The translations under genes were made by a program, and so were the position numbers. This document shows positions 59,014 to 64,000 of a DNA stretch of 64,000 bases, one piece after another. The notes under the pieces were generated by a model. That model had not been told where the DNA came from, did not search any database, and saw nothing but the letters and a program-made list of their open reading frames with translations. Numbering within the stretch: position 1 is the first letter of the stretch; each line of letters begins with the position of its first letter. Source of the stretch: Natrinema sp. DC36 (GTDB lineage: Archaea > Halobacteriota > Halobacteria > Halobacteriales > Natrialbaceae); contig NZ_CP084472.1 of assembly GCF_020405225.1 (NCBI RefSeq), positions 434,001-498,000 on the forward strand. The letters run 5' to 3'.

Positions 59014-60045
59014 ATGGAAACGCGGAAAGTGCAACGACTCGGTCCGTCGACCCTCGCCATGACGCTCCCGGCGGAGTGGGCGTCCGAACACGCCGTCGAA
59101 AAGGGCGACGAAGTATCGCTGCGGACCAGCGGCAAGGGTACACTGACCGTGATGCCCGAGTCCGCCAACACGGAGGAGACCGAAGCGATCATCCACACCG
59201 ACGAACTCGACGCCGACGCCGTCGAGCGCGCGATCGTCGCCCAGTACGTCCTCGGGCGGCGCATCATCCGCATCGAGCGCGAGGACGGCGCCCTCGAGTC
59301 CGATCACATCAACGCCGTCTACCAGGCCGAGACCCAGCTGATGGGACTCGGCGTCATCGAGGAGACCCCCGAGAGCATCTCGATCCGCTGCTCGGTCGAT
59401 CCCGAGGACTTCACGCTCGACAACCTGCTCGAGCGCCTCGAGCGGACCGGCCAGACGATGCGCGGCGAGGGGATCAAGGCGCTGGCCCACGGCAACCCCG
59501 ATCTCGCCCAGCGCGCCCTGAACCGGGAGCGACAGGCGAACAAGATCTTCGTCCTCCTGCTTCGCCTGATCTTTACGGCCTACCAGAACCCGAACCTCGC
59601 GCGAGCGGTCGGTCTCAACACGGGCTTCCCGCTGATCGGCTACCGCTCGATCGCGAAGAACCTCGAGCTAACCGCCGACAACGGCGAGGACATCGCCGAG
59701 ATCGTCATCGAGACCGAAGGGCACTCGCTCAACGTCGACAGCTCCGTGATGCGCGACATTCGGGAGCTAAACGAACTGGTCGACGACATCACGTCCAGAG
59801 CCGTCGAAGCGGCCGTCGAACGCGATTACAACAAGTCCAACGAGGTCCGCGCGCTGTTCCACGAGATCTCCGACCTCGAGCAGGAAATCCTCGCGGAGTT
59901 ACCGGAGATGGATAACGAAGATCTGCTACGGGTCCGCGAGGTGCTCGTCAGCCTGCAACAGACCGCCCAGTACGCGATGCGAAACGCCGAAATCGCGGCG
60001 AACCTTGCGCTCAATGAGGAGTCCGAGCACACCACGATCAAGTGA
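59014..60045 (+). CDS. PhoU-domain regulator with N-terminal AbrB/SpoVT-like domain
   Basis: A 343-residue archaeal phosphate-uptake regulator. The first 45 residues (ETRKVQRLGPSTLAMTLPAEWASEHAVEKGDEVSLRTSGKGTLTVMP) form an AbrB-type swapped-hairpin DNA-binding domain. Two PhoU units follow: EETPESISIRCSVDPEDFTLDNLLERLERTGQTMRGEGIKAL and SSVMRDIRELNELVDDITSRAVEAAVERDYNKSNEVRALFHEISDLEQEIL, with a long central helical bundle. In the cytosol it should sense phosphate state and control pst genes. No pstSCAB is in the window. Duplicated promoter elements precede it, as would suit autoregulation. Confidence 0.9.
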   Translation: METRKVQRLGPSTLAMTLPAEWASEHAVEKGDEVSLRTSGKGTLTVMPESANTEETEAIIHTDELDADAVERAIVAQYVLGRRIIRIEREDGALESDHINAVYQAETQLMGLGVIEETPESISIRCSVDPEDFTLDNLLERLERTGQTMRGEGIKALAHGNPDLAQRALNRERQANKIFVLLLRLIFTAYQNPNLARAVGLNTGFPLIGYRSIAKNLELTADNGEDIAEIVIETEGHSLNVDSSVMRDIRELNELVDDITSRAVEAAVERDYNKSNEVRALFHEISDLEQEILAELPEMDNEDLLRVREVLVSLQQTAQYAMRNAEIAANLALNEESEHTTIK

Positions 60046-60131
60046 CTGCGCCGCCGGGTTGACCGGCGTCGTCGGCTGTCATTCGGTCACGAAAGAGAGA
60101 AGTTAAGAGACCCCACACACAACGCCCGAGC

Positions 60132-60314
60132 ATGGCTACGGAAACCGAGACGACGGACAAGGGCGTCGGACTGGCGCTCGCACTGGGCGCACTCGCGGTG
60201 ATCGGCGCACTCGTCATGCTCGTCGGTGCACCTGACGTGACGGCGGCGTGGGGCTTCGCTGGGGCCGTTCTCTTTAGCTCACTCGCGGTCGTCGGCATCC
60301 ACCTCTTCGACTGA
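60132..60314 (+). CDS. Small two-helix membrane protein (60 aa)
   Basis: A 60-residue protein, MATETETTDKGVGLALALG onward, with helix 1 LALALGALAVIGALVMLVGA and helix 2 AAWGFAGAVLFSSLAVVGIHLF, separated by PDVTAAWG. It fits small DUF7525-like haloarchaeal proteins. It follows phoU closely (86 bases) and may ride on its transcript. Function unknown. Confidence 0.72.
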   Translation: MATETETTDKGVGLALALGALAVIGALVMLVGAPDVTAAWGFAGAVLFSSLAVVGIHLFD

Positions 60315-60462
60315 CGAGGCGCAGCGACAGGAGAATCGACTCGACGGATCGAACCGAATCGGTGGCTCGAGACGGCTGATCGAACGGCGCTCGGTACCGA
60401 ACCCGGCACGTTCCAGCCGTTAAAAGTTAAGACCGACGGCCACCTAGAGTGGCGTACGGACG

Positions 60463-60687
60463 ATGACCGACTACTCCGACGAAGAGCGGCGAATTGTCTC
60501 GTACCTCCGCGAGAGCGCTGCCCGCGGCGAGCAGTACTTCCGGGCGAAGAACATCGCGGACGCGATCGGACTCTCGTCGAAACAGGTCGGCGCTCGACTG
60601 CCACACCTCGCGGAGAAAACGGACGACGTCGACATCGAGAAATGGGGCCGCGCCCGGTCGACGACCTGGCGAGTCACGATCAGTTGA
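60463..60687 (+). CDS. DUF7123-like small protein (74 aa)
   Basis: A 74-residue acidic protein with an HTH-like shape: MTDYSDEERRIVSYLRESAARGEQYFRAKNIADAIGLSSKQVGARLPHLAEKTDDVDIEKWGRARSTTWRVTIS. IADAIGLSSKQVGARLPHL is a helix-turn-helix-like stretch (recognition helix KQVGARLPHL). It is widespread in haloarchaea, probably DNA-binding. TAAAAGTTAAG at about 60421 likely holds its promoter. Confidence 0.78.
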   Translation: MTDYSDEERRIVSYLRESAARGEQYFRAKNIADAIGLSSKQVGARLPHLAEKTDDVDIEKWGRARSTTWRVTIS

Positions 60688-60815
60688 TCGGCGTCAACGC
60701 GCGTCACTCGACTCTCCCACTCCTGCCCGGATTCGCTGGAGATTACTGCAATCGCAACGAGGACCGGCCCCGCCGGTCCACGGTCTTTTTATCCGACAAT
60801 CGCACAGGTACGGGC

Positions 60816-61250
60816 ATGACTGTACGGATCGACCGATCATTTGAGGTGGATGCGTCGCCGGAACGAGTCTGGGAGTTTATCGTCGATCCGGCGAACCGGG
60901 CCCAGGCGATCAGCGTCGTCGAATCCTACTCGATCGACGATCCGGCTGGTCGGCGCGCGACCTGGCAGGTTTCGCTCCCGATCCCGCTCGTTCGGAAAAC
61001 GATCGCCGTCGACACCGAAGACGTCACGCGACGACCGCCGGAGTACGTCAAGTTCGTCGGCAAATCGAAAGTGATGGACGTCACCGGCGAACACGAGATC
61101 GTCGAGACCGACGACGGTGCTCGCCTCCAGAACAGCTTCGTCGTCGACGGCAAGCTCCCGGGAGTCGAGCGATTCTTCAAGCGAAACCTCGATTCGGAAC
61201 TCGAGAACCTCCAGCGCGCGCTCGAGCGGGACCTGCAAACGACTCAGTAA
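60816..61250 (+). CDS. SRPBCC (START-like) family protein
   Basis: A 144-residue helix-grip protein: MTVRIDRSFEVDASPERVWEFIVDPANRAQAISVVESYSID, then WQVSLPIPLVRKTIAVDTEDVTRRPPEYVKFVGKSKVMDVTGEHEIVETDDGARLQNSFVVDGKLPGVERFFKRNLDSELENLQRALE. It resembles lipid-binding/START-type SRPBCC proteins. The ATG at 60816 comes after a T-rich CTTTTTATCC box at about 60783-60793, compatible with a leaderless transcript. Function unknown, cytosolic. Confidence 0.78.
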   Translation: MTVRIDRSFEVDASPERVWEFIVDPANRAQAISVVESYSIDDPAGRRATWQVSLPIPLVRKTIAVDTEDVTRRPPEYVKFVGKSKVMDVTGEHEIVETDDGARLQNSFVVDGKLPGVERFFKRNLDSELENLQRALERDLQTTQ

Positions 61251-61328
61251 CGCAGCTATCACGGTGATGCGGTCGACACGGTACCGCAGCCGACACAGTA
61301 ACGGTGGTGGGGCGGCCACAGGTGAACG

Positions 61329-62183
61329 ATGACTGTCGACGCGAACGCCGCCGCTGCGGACGCCGAGACTGGCGACTCGCTCAGGCTCGCACTCGCACAG
61401 ATCCACGTCGAGGCCGGTGAGATCGACGCGAACGTCGACCGGGCGCTCGAGGCAGTGTCGCGGGCCGCCGATCGCGGTGCGGACGTGGTCGCCCTGCCGG
61501 AACTGTTCACCGTGGGCTACTTCGCGTTCGACCTCTACGCGCGCACCGCCGAACCGTTCGGCGGCGAGACGTTCACCCGGCTTCGGGAGGCGGCCGCCAA
61601 CCACGGCATCGCCGTCCTCGCGGGCAGCATCGTCGAGGATCTATCGGCGACCGACAGCGTCGACACGCCGGCCGACGAGGGACTGGCGAACACCGCCGCG
61701 CTGTTCGACGCCGACGGCGACCTGCAACTCGTCTACCGAAAGCACCACCTCTTCGGCTACGAATCCGCAGAGTCAGAACTGCTCGTCCCCGGCGACCGCC
61801 TCGAGACGGCGACGATCGGCGACTTCACCGTCGGCGTGACGACCTGCTACGATCTTCGGTTTCCGGAACTCTATCGGCGACTGGTCGACGACGGCGTCGA
61901 ACTGGTGCTCGTCCCGAGCGCGTGGCCCTACCCGCGCATCGAACACTGGGAAACCCTCTCGCGGGCCCGCGCGATCGAGAACCAGGCCTACGTCGCGACG
62001 ATCAACGGCGCCGGCGAGTTCGACGACGCCACGCTGCTCGGCCGCTCGAGCGTCTACGATCCCTGGGGCGTCTCGCTGGCCTCGAGCGGCGACGAGCCGG
62101 CGCTGGTCACGACGGATATCGACCCCGGAACGGTCGGGAGGGTCCGAGCGGAGTTCCCGGCGCTGCGGGATCGGCGGCTGTGA
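61329..62183 (+). CDS. Carbon-nitrogen hydrolase (nitrilase family)
   Basis: A 284-residue hydrolase of the nitrilase superfamily with the catalytic Glu-Lys-Cys triad: E58 in VALPELFTVGYF, K138 in YRKHHLF, C173 in VTTCYDLRFPELYRRL. A short acidic leader precedes SLRLALAQIHVEAGEIDANVD. The group includes omega-amidases and N-carbamoyl-D-amino-acid/beta-ureidopropionase enzymes; which of these cannot be told. Cytosolic. Its final codons overlap the first unit of a 24-bp tandem repeat. Confidence 0.88.
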   Translation: MTVDANAAAADAETGDSLRLALAQIHVEAGEIDANVDRALEAVSRAADRGADVVALPELFTVGYFAFDLYARTAEPFGGETFTRLREAAANHGIAVLAGSIVEDLSATDSVDTPADEGLANTAALFDADGDLQLVYRKHHLFGYESAESELLVPGDRLETATIGDFTVGVTTCYDLRFPELYRRLVDDGVELVLVPSAWPYPRIEHWETLSRARAIENQAYVATINGAGEFDDATLLGRSSVYDPWGVSLASSGDEPALVTTDIDPGTVGRVRAEFPALRDRRL

Positions 62184-62240
62184 CTGCTGTGTGATCGGTA
62201 GCTGTAACTGTTCCGTGATCAGCGGCTGTGAGCGCTGGAG
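62169..62240. repeat. Three 24-bp tandem repeats
   Basis: Units start at 62169, 62193 and 62217, each beginning GATC and containing GCTGT-A/G-ACTG (for example GATCGGCGGCTGTGACTG and GATCGGTAGCTGTAACTG). They overlap the nitrilase stop codon (62181-62183) and run into the intergenic region. They are degenerate (roughly 70 percent identical). Confidence 0.6.
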
Positions 62241-62299
62241 GACTCCCACCCGTGACCGCTTTGACAGCACGGACACCACGGGCACCGACCGCTGACTTT

Positions 62300-62593
62300 T
62301 TATTTCATCAGGTCATTCGTTTGGATGCCGGTACAGGCGCTTTTCACGTCTACCCGGCATAGCGCGTCGCTCCGGCCCGTCGCACGCTCGGTTTCCCGCG
62401 GGAACCGAGCGACCACGTCCGCACCCGCCTCGTCCCACCTTTCGCCTCCCACCTTCCATCTCAGTTTCGTGCCCGTTCGCTCGAGGGAGAGTCAGTTCGA
62501 CCGACGTGAGCCCTTTCGCAGAACCTGAATACAGCGCACAGTTTACGGAAAATCAGGGGGAAAGCCCGCCCTGTAGGGCGGGGAGGATGTCAA
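62300..62593 (+). mobile_element. Non-autonomous IS200/IS605-type element (MITE-like)
   Basis: Two end hairpins without a transposase between them. The left one, ATGCCGGTA to TACCCGGCAT at 62325-62360, is a 9-bp stem with one bulged C and a loop of about 17 bases. The right one at 62563-62582 is GCCCGCCC-TGTA-GGGCGGG, followed by GAGGATGTCAA; this CCCGCCCTGTAGGGCGGGG plus GGATGTCAA end is the kind found at the right ends of haloarchaeal IS1341/TnpB elements (TCAA is the IS608-type cleavage site). The exact left end is not fixed. The right end coincides with the stop codon of the glmU-like gene. Confidence 0.7.
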
Positions 62594-63777
62594 CGGTCTC
62601 GCTCGATGGTTTCGCCGGACCTCGTGGTCGCTCCGGTCTCGAGTTTCAGTCCGGGTGTGAGACTCGTGTTGATCCCGGTTTTGACCTCGTCGCCGGCGAC
62701 GACGCCGAACTTCCGTCGGTTCGTCGAGACGCGATCGCCTTTGACCGTAAACCGAATGTCTGCGTCGTCGTGGCGGAGGTTCGCCACGTTCGTCCCCGCT
62801 CCGAAATTGACGTCGCGGCCGAGGACGCTGTCGCCGACGTAAGAGAGGTGACTGACTGACGTTCCGCGGGAAACGACGCTGTTTTTGATCTCGACCGAAT
62901 GGCCAATTTCGGCGTCCGGGCCGACTAAGGTCGCGCCGCGGACGTATGCGTTTGGTCCGATCTCAGCGCCCTCGCGGATCAGTGCCGGCCCCTCGATCAC
63001 GACGCCGGGTTCGATCGTCGCGCCGTCTTCGACGACGACCGCTCCCTCGAGCCGTGCATCCTCGCTCACATCGCCGTCGATCCGGCGCTCCATCTCCGCG
63101 AGTTTCCACTCGTTGGCCTCGAGCAGCTCCCAGGGTCGGCCGACGTCGAGCCACCGCTCGAGGGTGATCGGCGTTACGTCGTACTCGTCGATCACCCGCG
63201 CGACGACGTCGGTGATCTCGTGTTCGCCGCGCTCGCTCGCGGGGACCTCGAGCCACTCACGGGCTTCGGCGGGGAAGGCGTAGGCCCCGGCGTTGGCGAG
63301 GTTCGTCGGCGGATCGGCGGGCTTTTCGACGATCTCCGTTATCAGGCCGTCCTCGCCGTCGGTACTGAGGACGCCGTAATTGCTCGGTTCGTCGACCTCG
63401 ATCGCGCACACGGCCGGGCAGGCGTCGAACAACCGGTCGATCGCGGCCTGATCGTAGAGATTGTCGCCGTTGAGCACGGCGAAGGGACCCTCGATATGGT
63501 CTCGAGCGGCGTTGACCGCGTCGGCGGTCCCCGCCTGTTCTTCCTGAACGGCGTAGGAAACGGGGACGCCGCGGTACTCGGTACCGAAGTGAGTCCGAAC
63601 CGTTTCGGCTTCGTAGCCGATTACGAGGACGATTTCGTCGGCTCCGGCGTCGACTGCCGCGTCGACGGTGTGGGCCGCGAGCGGTCGATCGGCGACCGGT
63701 AGCATGGGTTTCGGAACCGATTCTGACAACGGTCGCATCCGCGTCCCTTGACCCGCCGCGAGAACGACTGCCTTCAT
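62590..63777 (-). CDS. glmU: Bifunctional sugar-1-phosphate nucleotidylyltransferase/acetyltransferase (GlmU-like)
   Basis: A 395-residue enzyme. The N-terminal nucleotidyltransferase has MKAVVLAAGQGTRMRPLSESVPKPMLPVADRPLAAH (GxGTRM-P-T/S-PKPM-P), and FAVLNGDNLYDQAAIDRLF carries the Asp. The C-terminal left-handed beta helix shows hexapeptide repeats (ARLEGAVVVEDGATIEPGVVIEGPALIREGAEIGPNAYVRGATLVG), then SHLSYVGDSVLGRDVNFGAGTNVANLRHDD and KTGINTSLTPGLKLETGA, as in archaeal GlmU. It should make UDP-GlcNAc or another NDP-sugar for glycoproteins. Its stop TGA (62590-62592) falls in the TCAA of the inserted element, so the insertion may have reset the last codons. Confidence 0.85.
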   Translation of the reverse strand: MKAVVLAAGQGTRMRPLSESVPKPMLPVADRPLAAHTVDAAVDAGADEIVLVIGYEAETVRTHFGTEYRGVPVSYAVQEEQAGTADAVNAARDHIEGPFAVLNGDNLYDQAAIDRLFDACPAVCAIEVDEPSNYGVLSTDGEDGLITEIVEKPADPPTNLANAGAYAFPAEAREWLEVPASERGEHEITDVVARVIDEYDVTPITLERWLDVGRPWELLEANEWKLAEMERRIDGDVSEDARLEGAVVVEDGATIEPGVVIEGPALIREGAEIGPNAYVRGATLVGPDAEIGHSVEIKNSVVSRGTSVSHLSYVGDSVLGRDVNFGAGTNVANLRHDDADIRFTVKGDRVSTNRRKFGVVAGDEVKTGINTSLTPGLKLETGATTRSGETIERDR

Positions 63778-63910
63778 GTACTCCTCCCTTCCACGAATCC
63801 CCGGATAAGCGATTCGTTCGGAGGTAGAAAATGAAAGTGGAGTGGTTCGTTGCTACTGGTGGGGAAGCGAGCGACGTATCGGTGCGGCGCTGACAGTTCG
63901 CCGACTGTTA

Positions 63911-64000
63911 TCAGTCCTCAGTCGTCTTGATATCGGCCGACAACCCCTGTGCCATCTCGATCTCTCTGGAGTTGTTCATCGTCCACGCCGTCCGCTCGGT
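63911..64000 (-). CDS. C-terminal end of a gene entering from the right edge
   Basis: Partial frame with 29 residues to a TGA at 63911-63913, ending in TMNNSREIEMAQGLSADIKTTED. The composition is that of a normal haloarchaeal protein end. Too little remains to name a family. It is on the same strand and upstream of the glmU-like gene, with 133 bases between. Confidence 0.5.
   Translation of the reverse strand, partial: TERTAWTMNNSREIEMAQGLSADIKTTED

Noticed and set aside
1-64000. CRISPR array, tRNA or rRNA genes
   Set aside because: No regularly spaced identical repeats, no tRNA cloverleaf-like sequence and no rRNA-like sequence were seen on either strand.

Overview
The window reads as a stretch of haloarchaeal chromosome. 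The proteins are strongly acidic (Asp/Glu-rich, Lys-poor), the DNA is GC-rich with very frequent CTCGAG, lipoproteins carry Tat-like signals ending in a lipobox Cys, and families such as the bacterio-opsin-activator HTH, archaeal TruD and SurE, two-subunit 2-oxoacid:ferredoxin oxidoreductase and archaeosine-type queDEC are all present. Frequent CTCGAG and the gene repertoire suggest a member of the Natrialbales (Natrinema/Haloterrigena-like), but that placement is inference. No rRNA, tRNA or CRISPR array was seen.

Layout. 1-11.7 kb: end of a type IV pilus/secretion locus (TadC-like and TadA-like), surE, small membrane and zinc-ribbon proteins, truD, an ABC-2 exporter pair, an F420-type LLM oxidoreductase, an RnfC-like protein and an HTH regulator. 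11.7-25.8 kb: a decayed aldo/keto-reductase plus GrpB remnant, a two-RCK potassium-channel-like protein, an intact aldo/keto reductase, an M24 peptidase, lipoproteins, aroA, a thiolase, a DICT/HTH pair, a secreted protein and aroC. 25.8-37.5 kb: a PQQ-repeat surface protein whose C-terminal anchor has been cut off by a stop and a frameshift, a LUD-domain protein, a PHP hydrolase, porAB, a lipoprotein, an Lrp regulator, a NosL-like protein and an EamA permease.

37.5-41.5 kb holds the most interesting locus: a three-gene minus-strand operon of an unrecognised 300-aa protein, a quinoprotein alcohol dehydrogenase with the Asp-Tyr-Asp signature linked to lanthanide dependence, and a Tat-exported double-cupredoxin protein with one intact type-1 copper site. 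Together these look like an archaeal PQQ/lanthanide oxidation module that hands electrons to a blue copper protein. 42.7-47.2 kb is a molybdenum group (formate dehydrogenase-like catalytic subunit, mobA, yqeC).

47.3-64 kb: a BKACE-family enzyme with a Cys-rich partner, a VOC dioxygenase, an iron-dependent alcohol dehydrogenase, a second PQQ-repeat surface protein with intact anchor, the queD-queE-queC operon with an 18-bp palindrome at its promoter and an HTH gene upstream, a CinA/MoaB-like protein, a 42-aa membrane protein, a NAD-kinase-like protein, a PhoU/AbrB regulator with duplicated promoter elements, small haloarchaeal proteins, a nitrilase followed by 24-bp tandem repeats, a short IS200/IS605-type non-autonomous element, and a glmU-like gene whose stop codon coincides with the right end of that element.
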